Shown piece after piece: positions 1 through 8,715 of a stretch of 64,000 nucleotides of DNA. The DNA is taken from assembly GCF_000234095.1 (NCBI RefSeq), contig NZ_JH376797.1:538859-602858 (forward strand). Reading direction: 5' to 3'. Position 1 is the first letter of the stretch, and the number at the start of each line of letters is the position of its first letter. The notes under the pieces are model-generated. The model was not told the DNA's origin and ran no database searches. It saw only the letters and a list, made by a program, of their open reading frames with translations. Source of the stretch: Centipeda infelix ATCC 43532. Its GTDB lineage: Bacteria > Bacillota > Negativicutes > Selenomonadales > Selenomonadaceae. The position numbers were made by a program, and so were the translations under genes.

Positions 1-285
1 CGTAAAAGGGATTTCCACCAAGGCGTTCACGCCAAGATTCTTCAGAACACAAAAGCGTATGGCGCCGCTTGCAATGCGGTGCGGCACGGCATTTGGAGCA
101 ATGATGGAACGCGGGTGGTTGGAAAATGAAAAAACAAGCGCAGCCCCATTGATTTCCTGCGCCTTTGCAACTGCCGTCCGTATGATTTCCTGATGACCGA
201 TGTGGACGCCATCAAACATACCAAGTGCAATTACGATATTTGAATATTTTGATGAAAAATCAGCAAGCTCTTTATATTTTTCCAT
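1..285 (-). CDS. ribF: Bifunctional riboflavin kinase/FAD synthetase, N-terminal part
   Basis: The gene runs off the left edge; only the N-terminal 95 codons are present. They begin MEKYKELADF and contain the FAD synthetase nucleotidyltransferase signatures GMFDGVHIGHQ (residues 22-32) and FSFSNHPRS, which bind ATP and FMN in this family. The full protein would phosphorylate riboflavin and adenylate FMN in the cytoplasm; the kinase domain lies outside the window. ATG at 285 is the only reasonable start, with GAGGAG 14 nt upstream. It lies 38 bp downstream of murB on the same strand and is probably cotranscribed with trmL-murB. Family assignment is firm although most of the gene is missing. 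Confidence 0.88.
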   Translation of the reverse strand, partial: MEKYKELADFSSKYSNIVIALGMFDGVHIGHQEIIRTAVAKAQEINGAALVFSFSNHPRSIIAPNAVPHRIASGAIRFCVLKNLGVNALVEIPFT

Positions 286-323
286 GGGGAAAAAGCATTC
301 TCCTCATATGTATATTCCGTTAG

Positions 324-1235
324 TCACGGCTCTCCAATGATGCGCAGCTCCGGAAAAAGTTCTACCGCGTGTTTCGCATAAACCCGTTTCTGCACGGCTG
401 CGATCAGTCGCTGAACGTCATCTGCTGTCGCATTGCCAATGTTGATGATGAACCCCGCATGTTTCTGTGAAACCTGTGCACCGCCGACGGTAAGCCCCTT
501 TAACCCCGTCTGATCGATCAGTGTTCCGGCAAAATATCCCGGAGGACGCTTGAATGTGCTTCCTGCACTCGGATATGCCAGGGGCTGCTTGCTTTCACGT
601 CGCTGGTTCAGATCCTCCATGCGCGCCAAGATCTGCGCACGGTTATCTTCGTGTAAATGCAGACGTGTTTCGCAAATTGCCTCATCACAGCTCTGAAAGA
701 TGCTGTGACGATAGCCGAAATCAAGCTCCTTGGCAGAATACGTCCGAACCTCCCCCCTTGGGGAAACGGTCGTTACCGAAACGACGACAGACTTCATCTC
801 ATCGTCATAAGCCCCCGCATTCATAAAGATCGCACCGCCGATGCTCCCCGGAATCCCACAGGCAAATTCAAGCCCCGCAAGACCATTCTCCTGTGCATAT
901 GAAGCAACATCCCGCAGCAGAGCACCCGCACCAACGACGAGATCCGTATCCTCACACGATACGAATGCCATCTTACGACTAAATCGTATTACGAGGCCAC
1001 GGATACCGCCGTCGCGCACCAATATATTTGACCCGTTACCGAGCCATGTAATCGGCTCGCCATATTCCCTTGCAAGACCGATGATCTTCTGTACTTCTCC
1101 CGTATTCTGCGGATAAAAGAGCAGATCGGCAGGCCCCCCGATCCGAAAGGTCGTGTGAAAACGAAGAGGCGCATCCGTAAAGAGACGCGATGAATCGAAT
1201 TCCTGATAACAGACACGAACGAATTCCTTGTTCAT
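324..1235 (-). CDS. murB: UDP-N-acetylenolpyruvoylglucosamine reductase MurB
   Basis: This 303-residue cytoplasmic flavoenzyme makes UDP-N-acetylmuramate by NADPH-dependent reduction of the enolpyruvyl product of MurA. The FAD-binding half shows FRIGGPADLLFYP (about residues 30-42), GNGSNILVRDGG and ACGIPGSIGGAIFMNAGAY. The C-terminal MurB domain carries YPSAGSTFKRP, whose Ser is the proton donor, and ends ELRIIGEP with the expected Glu. Length and the lack of the extra loop suggest the type II form common in Firmicutes. Its ATG overlaps the trmL stop by four bases, so translation is probably coupled. ribF follows after 38 bp. Confidence 0.95.
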   Translation of the reverse strand: MNKEFVRVCYQEFDSSRLFTDAPLRFHTTFRIGGPADLLFYPQNTGEVQKIIGLAREYGEPITWLGNGSNILVRDGGIRGLVIRFSRKMAFVSCEDTDLVVGAGALLRDVASYAQENGLAGLEFACGIPGSIGGAIFMNAGAYDDEMKSVVVSVTTVSPRGEVRTYSAKELDFGYRHSIFQSCDEAICETRLHLHEDNRAQILARMEDLNQRRESKQPLAYPSAGSTFKRPPGYFAGTLIDQTGLKGLTVGGAQVSQKHAGFIINIGNATADDVQRLIAAVQKRVYAKHAVELFPELRIIGEP

Positions 1236-1726
1236 ATTTTATGCGATCCCCCACAGCCTGTTCCGGCAAGACTTAATTCAACAAAAGCATTTTGACGCAG
1301 AGCCTCGTATGCAACGACAGCAACAGCATTGGACAGATTCAGAGAACGTGCTCCCGCGTGCATCGGAATACGAATCGTGTGCGCCTCATTGGCAGCCAGC
1401 AACGATTCCGGCAGCCCCGCCGTCTCCTTGCCAAAGACGAGAAATACATCCGATGTATAGGCAATGTCGGAGTAGATCTGTGCTGCTTTCGTCGTACAGA
1501 AATAAAATGGATGCCCCTCGTACTTCACTTGAACCTCGTCAAAGCTGTCATGATAATGCACCTTGACAAGATGCCAATAATCCAGTCCCGCGCGTTTCAA
1601 ATATTTGTCATCCGTCGAGAATCCAAGCGGCCGCACGAGATGAAGCTCGATGCCCGTTCCGGCACATAGCCGTGCAATGTTCCCCGTATTCCCCGGAATC
1701 TCCGGCTCGACCAGAACAATGTGCAT
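1232..1726 (-). CDS. trmL: tRNA (cytidine/uridine-2'-O)-methyltransferase TrmL (SPOUT family)
   Basis: At 164 residues this is a minimal SpoU/TrmL methyltransferase, which 2'-O-methylates wobble position 34 of certain leucine tRNAs using SAM. All three SPOUT motifs are visible: EPEIPGNTGNIARLCAGT (residues 8-25), LVFGKETAGLP, and IRIPMHAGARSLNLSNA near the C-terminus, which form the trefoil-knot SAM site. GGAGG lies 10 nt upstream of the ATG. It is first in an apparent trmL-murB-ribF unit with its own promoter immediately downstream of ilvD. Substrate specificity is inferred from family length and motifs. Confidence 0.92.
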   Translation of the reverse strand: MHIVLVEPEIPGNTGNIARLCAGTGIELHLVRPLGFSTDDKYLKRAGLDYWHLVKVHYHDSFDEVQVKYEGHPFYFCTTKAAQIYSDIAYTSDVFLVFGKETAGLPESLLAANEAHTIRIPMHAGARSLNLSNAVAVVAYEALRQNAFVELSLAGTGCGGSHKI

Positions 1727-1768
1727 ATGTTATGAGCCTCCACTCTCTTTCAGAAATAATGCACCGTC

Positions 1769-1797
1769 ATTATAGCGAATTACACATATAAAAACAA
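1769..1797 (-). promoter_or_regulatory. Probable promoter of trmL-murB-ribF
   Basis: On the minus strand TTGTTT (1792-1797) is followed after 17 bp by a perfect TATAAT (1769-1774), about 43 bp upstream of the trmL start. The -35 element lies inside the U-tract of the ilvD terminator. Confidence 0.6.
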
Positions 1798-1826
1798 CCC
1801 ACAGGCACAGAAACTCCCGTGGGTTG
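1786..1826 (-). terminator. Rho-independent terminator of ilvD
   Basis: The 8-bp stem CAACCCAC/GTGGGTTG (1795-1802 with 1819-1826) is followed on the minus strand by a U-rich tail. It starts 14 bp after the ilvD stop codon. Confidence 0.85.
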
Positions 1827-1839
1827 CACGATGTTCTTC

Positions 1840-3492
1840 TTAGCGCAGAATTGCACCTTCATTCGCAGATGTCGTCAGCTTTGCGTAGCGGGCAAGATAC
1901 CCCGTTTTGATCTTAGGTTCGGGCCGTACCCAGTTTGCACGACGCTTTGCAAGTTCTTCATCGCTGATTTCGAGTTCAAGTTTACGATTCGGAATATCAA
2001 TCGTAATCATGTCGCCGTCTTCGATCAGTGCAATCGGTCCGCCCGACATCGCCTCCGGTGATACATGACCAACACAAGCCCCCTGACTTGCGCCGCTGAA
2101 CCGTCCGTCTGTAATCAGACCGACCTTCAGCCCCATGCCTGTAATGACCGCTGTCGGGTTTAGCATCTCCTGCATTCCGGGACCGCCCTTTGGCCCTTCG
2201 TAGCGGATGACAACGACATCCCCATCGTGGATCTTCCCTTCAATGATGGCATTGACGCCCTCCTCTTCAGAGTTAAAGCAGCGTGCTGTTCCACGATAGG
2301 TGAGCATATCGTCCGCAACCGCCGATGCTTTGACAACTGCGCAATCGGGTGCAAGGTTGCCGCGCAGAATCGCAAGACCTCCCTCGGGACGATAGGGGTT
2401 CTCGACACTGTGAATCACCGTGGGATCAAGGATCTCGGCATGGGCAATACGCTCACGCACCGTGCCCGTAACCGTCAGCGCATCCAGGTGCAGCAAGTTC
2501 TTCTTCGAGAGCTCCTTCATAACAGCCGAAATTCCGCCCGCCTCGTTCAGATCCTGCATATGATGCGTTCCTGCCGGGCTCAGCTTCGTAATATACGGTG
2601 TACGTCTGCTGATCTCATCGAAGAGCGGCGGCGGGAGCTCGATCCCGGCCTCGTGCGCGATCGCAGTGAGGTGCAGTACTGTGTTCGATGAGCCGCCAAT
2701 GCCCATATCGACCGTAATCGCATTTTCGAAAGCTTCGAGTGTCATGATATCACGCGGACAGATATTTTTTTCAACGAGATCGAGAATGACTGCCCCCGCC
2801 TGTTTTGCGAGCAAGCGACGCTCACCCGTATAGGGTGCGGGAATCGTACCATTGCCGGGAAGCCCCATGCCGAGCACTTCGGTCAAGGAGTTCATCGTAT
2901 TCGCTGTGAACAGTCCGGAACAGGAACCGCAGCTCGGGCAGGCATGTTCCTCAATCGCCGTCATTTCATGCGCATCCATCTTGCCTGCAGCAAACATCCC
3001 CGCAGCCTCGAACGCCTGACTGACACTGATGTCACGTCCGCAGTGGCGTCCTGCAAGCATGGGACCTCCACTAACGAGGATTGCCGGGATATTGAGACGT
3101 GCCGCCGCCATGAGCATCCCAGGCACAACCTTATCGCAGTTCGGAATGAGGACAAGTCCATCAAATCCCGATGCCATCGCAACGGCTTCGATGGAGTCCG
3201 CAATCAGCTCACGGCTTGCAAGGGAGTATTTCATCCCCGTATGCCCCATGGCAATTCCATCACAGACACCGATCGACGGAAATTCAATCGGCGTTCCACC
3301 TGCAGCTGCCACGCCGAGCTTCACAGCTTCCGCAATCGTATTCAGATGAAAGTGCCCCGGAATGATCTCGTTAAATGAGTTACAGACACCGATCAGCGGC
3401 TTTTTGAGATCATCCGAACCATATCCGTTCGCATGAAAAAGCGAGCGATGCGCACAGCGTGTCGCTCCTTTTTTTACAACATCACTTCTCAT
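1840..3492 (-). CDS. ilvD: Dihydroxy-acid dehydratase IlvD
   Basis: The 550-residue protein dehydrates 2,3-dihydroxy-isovalerate and its methylvalerate analogue to the 2-keto acids of the valine and isoleucine pathways. Iron-sulfur cysteines sit in [13 protein letters not shown] and CPSCGSC, and the C-terminal half contains [13 protein letters not shown] and [21 protein letters not shown]. Length is normal for the family. GGGAGAG precedes the ATG. No other branched-chain gene is adjacent, so it is monocistronic here, bounded by its own terminator downstream and a 170-bp leader upstream that holds a perfect inverted repeat. No T-box features were recognised. Confidence 0.96.
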   Translation of the reverse strand: MRSDVVKKGATRCAHRSLFHANGYGSDDLKKPLIGVCNSFNEIIPGHFHLNTIAEAVKLGVAAAGGTPIEFPSIGVCDGIAMGHTGMKYSLASRELIADSIEAVAMASGFDGLVLIPNCDKVVPGMLMAAARLNIPAILVSGGPMLAGRHCGRDISVSQAFEAAGMFAAGKMDAHEMTAIEEHACPSCGSCSGLFTANTMNSLTEVLGMGLPGNGTIPAPYTGERRLLAKQAGAVILDLVEKNICPRDIMTLEAFENAITVDMGIGGSSNTVLHLTAIAHEAGIELPPPLFDEISRRTPYITKLSPAGTHHMQDLNEAGGISAVMKELSKKNLLHLDALTVTGTVRERIAHAEILDPTVIHSVENPYRPEGGLAILRGNLAPDCAVVKASAVADDMLTYRGTARCFNSEEEGVNAIIEGKIHDGDVVVIRYEGPKGGPGMQEMLNPTAVITGMGLKVGLITDGRFSGASQGACVGHVSPEAMSGGPIALIEDGDMITIDIPNRKLELEISDEELAKRRANWVRPEPKIKTGYLARYAKLTTSANEGAILR

Positions 3493-3516
3493 AAAAACTC
3501 TCCCAATCTACATTGA

Positions 3517-3543
3517 TTTATGGATAATACACACATCCATAAA
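3517..3543. promoter_or_regulatory. Operator-like inverted repeat upstream of ilvD
   Basis: TTTATGGAT and ATCCATAAA form perfect 9-bp arms separated by 9 bp. The element ends 25 bp upstream of the ilvD ATG and its spacer overlaps a TATTAT hexamer that could be the -10 of ilvD. The symmetry and position fit a dimeric repressor site; an RNA hairpin in the leader is the alternative. The regulator is unknown. Confidence 0.45.
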
Positions 3544-3661
3544 CCAACCACAGTTTACAAAGGCATGACAGAGATTTTAACGCATTCCATGTTTTTTTTC
3601 AATAGCTTTGCCGCAATGAGTTTATCGCTCATGGCACACATGCGATGAATGTGCTATAATA

Positions 3662-4198
3662 TTAAAACTCAATTCCCTTTTGGGCTTTGATTCCCTGCTG
3701 AAAGGGATGCTTGATAAGACGCATTTCGGTAACGAGATCCGCGCGGTCGATGAGTTCCTGTGCCGCATTTCGCCCCGTAAAAATCAGATGTGTTTTCTCG
3801 GGACGTACGGAAAGCAACTGCTCCAATTCATCCAATGAGATGAATCCAAAGGAATAGGCATAGTTAAATTCATCGAGGATGATCATATCCCACGCATCGC
3901 TCCGAAGCTCATCCATAGCGGTCTGAAGAAGCTCTGCGGCAGCACACCGATGCTCTTCCTCTGCGCCGCTGCCTCTCTGTGAGAATCCGAGACCGCCCTG
4001 CCGAATTTCAATCTGATCGTTGATCGAAGCGAGTGCCTTGATGGATTCAAGTTCACCATACTTCCAGCTGCCCTTGATGAACTGGAGGATGAGCACGCGC
4101 AGATGATTTCCCCATGCACGTATTGCCATCCCGAGTGCCGCTGTTGTCTTCCCCTTTCCGTCACCGGTATGAACAATGACAAGACCTCTATTTTCCAT
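3662..4198 (-). CDS. cobO: Cob(I)yrinic acid a,c-diamide adenosyltransferase (CobA/CobO/BtuR family)
   Basis: This 178-residue enzyme transfers the adenosyl group of ATP to cob(I)alamin or its precursor to give the coenzyme B12 form. The N-terminal P-loop HTGDGKGKTTAA, the Walker B-like DMIILDEFNYA, HLIFTGRNA and the C-terminal segment MRLIKHPFQQGIKAQKGIEF are diagnostic of the CobA family. GAGGG lies upstream of the ATG. It stands alone, divergent from the SGNH hydrolase gene with only 43 bp between the two starts, and no other cobalamin gene is in the window. It could therefore serve either salvage or de novo synthesis. Confidence 0.94.
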   Translation of the reverse strand: MENRGLVIVHTGDGKGKTTAALGMAIRAWGNHLRVLILQFIKGSWKYGELESIKALASINDQIEIRQGGLGFSQRGSGAEEEHRCAAAELLQTAMDELRSDAWDMIILDEFNYAYSFGFISLDELEQLLSVRPEKTHLIFTGRNAAQELIDRADLVTEMRLIKHPFQQGIKAQKGIEF

Positions 4199-4241
4199 AG
4201 GAATCCCTCAACTTTCTGAATGATATATGTTAGGTGAATAC

Positions 4242-5864
4242 ATGAAGCATTATTTTTTCTTCACGGGCATTATTTTCCTTGCAGTTCTTGGATGTATCTT
4301 TAGCATTGAGCGCATGGACCTCCTGAATCTGAGGCAGATCGACGTGACCGCCCAAGTGCAGGAGACGGATGGAAACGCAACACTCTTGTGGGAACGTCTT
4401 CCCTATCCCTGCTATTATCGCGTTGATACATACCTCAAGACGACAGGAACGGTTTCTGACGAGTCAATCTACGAACACGTAAAGACAGAGTTTACCACAT
4501 CGCCTTCCTGCCCGATCTCCTCCGCACCGATCCCATTTTATTATCGGATTACGGCCTACGGTATGTTTGGTGCAGTGACAGCCCCATCATCGCCAATTCC
4601 AACACCCTACTTTATGGCAAAATCCCCAATTTCCATCTACCACTATACAAAGGAGCACCCCGCAAGCCTCAAGCCCTTTCTCGTGTGGCACAGCATTCCA
4701 AACGCCGTTCTCTACGAGGTCGAGATTCTGTCTGCCCCCCCCTCAAAAGAAAGTGGCACGGAGCTTTCCCCAACAAATCACCTGATGAGTACGCGCAATA
4801 TTTTCACGAATGGATGGCAGGCGGATCTTCGTGCCTATTCGTCATATGAAAAACTGTATTGGCGTGTCCGTGCCCTCAGTCTCGAACATGAGCCAATCGG
4901 AGAGTTTTCCATAGCAGAGCCGCTGTATCTGGATAAATCCGCCGAGTTTCCGAACCGTCCGATTCCAAACACATACGATCAGGTGATGAATTTCCATCAG
5001 CCAATCTATCCCGTCTATCAATGGATTCCGCTGAACGGCGTAACGCATTATGAGGTTGAGCTGCTGACTGATCCCCCTGCACAGGAGCACGGGATACTGC
5101 CCGATCCAAACCGCGCATGGGCGCAGATGATCACTGCCACCAATGCCATCTACGACGAATATGCGAGACCTTATGCAGGTAAATATTACTGGCGCGTGCG
5201 CGGATTAGATACGCAAGGAAACACGGTGGGAACATGGTCCGATCTTGCCTCATTCACGGTCGATGCGCCGCCCAAGAATCGCCTCTACGCTGCAGCACTC
5301 GGGGACAGCATTACACACGGAGGGGGTGCAATCTCGAGCTCGCCTGCATTCCTCGAGTACAGCTATACCACATATCTGCCGTTTACCTGTCTCAACCTCG
5401 GACGGAGCGGTGATACCGCTCATACAACACTGGAACGCTTCGAGCAGGACGTGCTTCCCCTGCATCCTGAAAATCTTCTGATCCTGACGGGATCAAACAG
5501 TCTGCGAGCAACAGGCATAACGGCACAGGACATCGTCGATGATTTGGATGAGCTGCAAAAAAAATGCCTTGCCCATGACATCCGCCCGATCTTCCTAACA
5601 CTTCTGCCGCTCAACCCAGAACGTATTTCTCTTGCTTTCCACTCGGAAACAGATCTCTCCTGGAAATGGAAGCTGACTGCCGTCAATATGTGGATTCGGT
5701 CGCAGGATTTCTACATCGACATCGAACCGTATTTCTATGATGTACAGAAGCAGATTCTTGATCCACGCCTTTCCACGGACGGACTGCACCCGGATATTGA
5801 TGGGAAACGGATGATGGCGGAGATCATCAATCAACACCGCGACGTCTTCCAAGAACTTCCATAA
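4242..5864 (+). CDS. Anchored or exported SGNH/GDSL hydrolase with Fn3-like repeats
   Basis: The protein has an N-terminal hydrophobic segment (about residues 4-20) with a possible weak lipobox VLGC, so it is exported or membrane-anchored. Three repeats of about 100 residues follow (about 30-125, 140-235, 250-345), each ending in a motif like YYRITAYG, YWRVRALS or YWRVRGLD, which suggests fibronectin-III-like beta-sandwiches. The C-terminal 190 residues form an SGNH hydrolase: GDSITHG carries the nucleophile Ser, NLGRSGDT the oxyanion Gly, and DGLHPDIDG the catalytic Asp and His. The start chosen is ATG 4242, which has AGGTGA 4 nt upstream; ATG 4227 would add five residues but has no ribosome site. 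Substrate is unknown, possibly an acylated envelope polysaccharide. A strong terminator follows. Confidence 0.75.
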   Translation: MKHYFFFTGIIFLAVLGCIFSIERMDLLNLRQIDVTAQVQETDGNATLLWERLPYPCYYRVDTYLKTTGTVSDESIYEHVKTEFTTSPSCPISSAPIPFYYRITAYGMFGAVTAPSSPIPTPYFMAKSPISIYHYTKEHPASLKPFLVWHSIPNAVLYEVEILSAPPSKESGTELSPTNHLMSTRNIFTNGWQADLRAYSSYEKLYWRVRALSLEHEPIGEFSIAEPLYLDKSAEFPNRPIPNTYDQVMNFHQPIYPVYQWIPLNGVTHYEVELLTDPPAQEHGILPDPNRAWAQMITATNAIYDEYARPYAGKYYWRVRGLDTQGNTVGTWSDLASFTVDAPPKNRLYAAALGDSITHGGGAISSSPAFLEYSYTTYLPFTCLNLGRSGDTAHTTLERFEQDVLPLHPENLLILTGSNSLRATGITAQDIVDDLDELQKKCLAHDIRPIFLTLLPLNPERISLAFHSETDLSWKWKLTAVNMWIRSQDFYIDIEPYFYDVQKQILDPRLSTDGLHPDIDGKRMMAEIINQHRDVFQELP

Positions 5865-5871
5865 TGCAAAG

Positions 5872-5900
5872 CAGCGCGATTCTCGATCGCGTTGTTTTTT
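5872..5900 (+). terminator. Rho-independent terminator of the SGNH hydrolase gene
   Basis: A 9-bp stem (5872-5880 with 5886-5894, one G-U pair) is followed by TTTTTT. It sits in the 34-bp gap between convergent genes; the U-tract overlaps the queA stop codon. Confidence 0.85.
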
Positions 5901-6930
5901 ACGATTTGGATGAAATGAACATCGCGTCGCCAAAGGAAAAGAAGCGATACTGTTCTTTCACTGCTGTCCGATATGCCTCAAGCGTAAACGTACGTCCTGC
6001 AAATGCACTGATGAGCATAATCAATGTGGATTTTGGCAGATGAAAATTCGTAATCACAGCATCTACGACTTTGAATTCGTATCCGGGGTAGATAAATATA
6101 TCCGTCCATCCCGATCCTGCCTCAATATGCCCCGTGCTTGCAGCCGATGCCTCAAGCGTGCGGATCGACGTTGTACCGACCGCGACAACACGTCGACCTT
6201 CCAGTTTTGCCCGTTGGATAAGCTCCGCTGTCTCAGTGGGAACAGAATAAAATTCGCGGTGCATCACATGGTCTTCAATCACATCCACATGAACAGGTCG
6301 AAAGGTCCCAAGTCCGACATGGAGGGTAATAAAGCCGAATTGGATGCCCTGTTCGTGCAGTCGTTCCATGAGGTTTTTCGTAAAATGGAGACCTGCCGTC
6401 GGCGCAGCAGCAGATCCTTTTACACGGCTGTAGATCGTCTGGTAACGCTCACGATCTTCGAGTTTTTCATGAATGTAGGGCGGCAGAGGCATAGAACCCA
6501 AGCGATCCAGAATTTCCTCAAAGATACCGTGGTAGATAAAACGTACGATACGTCCGCCGAAATCCGTATCGGCGATGATCTCACAGGAAAGTTCATCACC
6601 AAACTGAATGACAGAACCAACACGCGCTTTTTTCCCCGGTTTAACAAGCACTTCCCATTGGTCTTTGTCGATTTGGCGCAGGAGAAAGACCTCGACCTTC
6701 CCGCCCGTTTGACTGCGTGCGCCGATGAGCCGTGCAGGAATGACACGCGTATCGTTGAAGATCAGAACGTCACCGTTTCTTAGAAAATCGCCAAGTTCAT
6801 AAAAATGCCGATGCTCAATCGTATGCTCTTTGGGGTGCAAAACCATAAGACGTGCGCTGTCACGCGGCTCTAGCGGTGTCTGAGCAATACGCGCCTCCGG
6901 CAGATCATAGTCAAAATCAGAAATATCCAT
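5899..6930 (-). CDS. queA: S-adenosylmethionine:tRNA ribosyltransferase-isomerase QueA
   Basis: QueA transfers and isomerises the ribosyl part of SAM onto preQ1 at wobble position 34 of tRNA, giving epoxyqueuosine. The protein shows [14 protein letters not shown] at the N-terminus, [13 protein letters not shown], the [10 protein letters not shown] block, [10 protein letters not shown] and [10 protein letters not shown], all typical. ATG 6930 is preferred because AGGTGA lies 8 nt upstream; a GTG at 6942 would add four residues. Length of 343 is normal. It closes a minus-strand run and is separated from queH by the SpoIID-like gene, so both genes of the late queuosine pathway lie within 2.8 kb. 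Confidence 0.95.
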   Translation of the reverse strand: MDISDFDYDLPEARIAQTPLEPRDSARLMVLHPKEHTIEHRHFYELGDFLRNGDVLIFNDTRVIPARLIGARSQTGGKVEVFLLRQIDKDQWEVLVKPGKKARVGSVIQFGDELSCEIIADTDFGGRIVRFIYHGIFEEILDRLGSMPLPPYIHEKLEDRERYQTIYSRVKGSAAAPTAGLHFTKNLMERLHEQGIQFGFITLHVGLGTFRPVHVDVIEDHVMHREFYSVPTETAELIQRAKLEGRRVVAVGTTSIRTLEASAASTGHIEAGSGWTDIFIYPGYEFKVVDAVITNFHLPKSTLIMLISAFAGRTFTLEAYRTAVKEQYRFFSFGDAMFISSKS

Positions 6931-6947
6931 CTCGTAGTTCACCTGGT

Positions 6948-8096
6948 CTAGTATAGCTTCTCAAGGATAACGTCCGTATAGTAGTGAAAGAGGATGTCCT
7001 TATAGCTCTTCCCCTTGTCCGCAAGTGCCTGTGCCCCCCACTGGGAGAGTCCAAGACCATGACCGGAGCCATAACCGCTGAAGTTTATGTCCGTCTTGCC
7101 GATGCGTATGGAAAACAGCGTGCTTGGTAGGGAAAATGCAGAGCGCAGGTCGTTGCCCGAGAGTGTGATGCGCCCCTTTGTTCCGACAAACTCTGCCGAA
7201 CGAACGCGTCCGGAGGGGCTTCGGTCAGAACTCCCCTTGCCCACAGTCAGAGGTGACAAGCGAACTTCTTTCAGCGTTCCAATCGCCCTTCCATTCTTTT
7301 CCAGTTTTTGTACAAATTCACTCATGGAAACAGTACGGTTCCATGGCTGCGTCTGCATTTGAACCTCAGCAACAGAGCGCAGGTATGGCACAGAGCTGCC
7401 CCATACATATTCACTGGACTCTGTCATGCCACCGGAATCCGTATGAAAGAGCGCATCCATAATTGCGCCCTTATAGAAAAGAACTTCTCCGTGCGTGCTG
7501 TCAACCGCCGCTGTTGTCGTCCGTGTCTCTGCAGACATCCCCTCATAGACCTGACAATGCGAGGTGCTGCAGAGGTCAAATCCTTCCGCGCTGTGACGCT
7601 TTCGATTTTTCAAGGCAAAGGTACGCGCCGCCACGCTCTGTGCCCGCAGAGCCTCCGCATTCCAGCTCGGCGGCATCTCTTTCGGGACGACGCCGTAGAG
7701 ATAGTCCTCTACAAGGACATGATTGACAACGGTAAGCCCCGTCCTCTTTAAAATGGCGATGCAGCCACGATACGGTGTATGATTCACCTGGATAAATCCG
7801 GAGGTCTCTGGCTGAATCACTAGACGCTCCCCATTGATCTCCCGTCCGTTTACGACAAGCTGGTCCCGCATCATACGAACATCGAGTGTTCTCCCCTGCG
7901 GCACCACAAGAATCGGCTTTTGCTCCGGATTCTCATAGACGGACAGCTTTCCGTTTGTTGCCGAAAGTTGAACCTCAGATATCCCCTGACTAAGCCCTAC
8001 AGAGATTTCCGGCTGCCATGAAGCAAACACCTGCAGCGGCAGTATGGCAAACACGGCACAGAGGAAGAACATACACAGGCGGAGATAAGATTTCAT
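6948..8096 (-). CDS. SpoIID/LytB-domain protein, probably secreted peptidoglycan lytic transglycosylase
   Basis: The 382-residue protein has a signal peptide (residues 1-25, ending VFAS). The SpoIID domain shows [50 protein letters not shown] and the C-terminal [19 protein letters not shown] with YYTDVIL. SpoIID enzymes cleave the glycan backbone of peptidoglycan lacking stem peptides; SpoIID/LytB relatives outside sporulation act on the vegetative wall. Nothing near it points to sporulation. It lies 17 bp upstream of queA and 22 bp downstream of queH on the same strand. Domain call is firm; the substrate is inferred. Confidence 0.85.
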   Translation of the reverse strand: MKSYLRLCMFFLCAVFAILPLQVFASWQPEISVGLSQGISEVQLSATNGKLSVYENPEQKPILVVPQGRTLDVRMMRDQLVVNGREINGERLVIQPETSGFIQVNHTPYRGCIAILKRTGLTVVNHVLVEDYLYGVVPKEMPPSWNAEALRAQSVAARTFALKNRKRHSAEGFDLCSTSHCQVYEGMSAETRTTTAAVDSTHGEVLFYKGAIMDALFHTDSGGMTESSEYVWGSSVPYLRSVAEVQMQTQPWNRTVSMSEFVQKLEKNGRAIGTLKEVRLSPLTVGKGSSDRSPSGRVRSAEFVGTKGRITLSGNDLRSAFSLPSTLFSIRIGKTDINFSGYGSGHGLGLSQWGAQALADKGKSYKDILFHYYTDVILEKLY

Positions 8097-8117
8097 CGTA
8101 AGCCCTTCTTTCGCTTA

Positions 8118-8714
8118 TCATGCCATCAGGCGCAGACGTTTCTTCTCTTTGTTCTCCTTGCGTTGGAGCTTCCGAAGCACCCGACTGTACCGCTCCTCCT
8201 CGCTGAACACACAGCCGCAGTAGGACTGGCGATAGAGCCCGAGCTCCTTGCTCAGATCGATGCCCTCCTGCCAGCCGACGCGGAAGTCCTCGTAGTAAAA
8301 GGCAATCCCATATTCTTTTGCAAAGTGCTCCGCAACAGAGCGCATCAGATCATGCTGCTGATAAATACTGTAAAACAGCGTCGAGGTAAAGCTGTCAAAT
8401 CCGTGTTCTGCCGCGTACCGTACCGATTCTTCCAGACGCCATGTATAACACATACGACAGCGCCCCTTCTTTGTCCCCTCCGCCGGGAGAGCTTTTTTGA
8501 GGAATTCGCGCATGGCATACATCTCATCTGCAATGAAGTCCATCTGCATCAGATCTGCAAATTTCCTTGCATTTTCCAGTCTCTCCTCCCACTCCTTATA
8601 GGGATGAATATTCGGATTGAAAAAATAGCCGGTCGGCTCAATGCCATCGGAACGCAGTTTTTTGAGTGGATAGCAGGAACATGGTCCGCAGCACATATGC
8701 ATGAGCAGTTTCAT
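8118..8714 (-). CDS. queH: Epoxyqueuosine reductase QueH
   Basis: QueH reduces epoxyqueuosine to queuosine in tRNA and is an unrelated replacement for cobalamin-dependent QueG. The protein begins MKLLMHMCCGPCSCYPL, contains the CRMCYTW pair and the late RQSYCGCVFSEEERY, so the HxCCGPC, CxxC and CGC cysteines of the family are all present. ATG 8714 is chosen because AAGGAGAA precedes it and it directly follows the ruvB stop; an upstream ATG at 8744 lies within ruvB and has no convincing ribosome site. The tail is Lys/Arg-rich, perhaps for tRNA contact. It shares a strand and probably a transcript with queA. Confidence 0.9.
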   Translation of the reverse strand: MKLLMHMCCGPCSCYPLKKLRSDGIEPTGYFFNPNIHPYKEWEERLENARKFADLMQMDFIADEMYAMREFLKKALPAEGTKKGRCRMCYTWRLEESVRYAAEHGFDSFTSTLFYSIYQQHDLMRSVAEHFAKEYGIAFYYEDFRVGWQEGIDLSKELGLYRQSYCGCVFSEEERYSRVLRKLQRKENKEKKRLRLMA

Positions 8715-8715
8715 C

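Noticed and set aside
3632-3660. Plus-strand TGC-TATAAT promoter pointing into the end of cobO
   Set aside because: No -35 and no plus-strand gene downstream until 4242; an antisense transcript is possible but nothing else supports it.
3493-3661. T-box leader for ilvD
   Set aside because: The 170-bp leader lacks a T-box sequence and a terminator/antiterminator pair.
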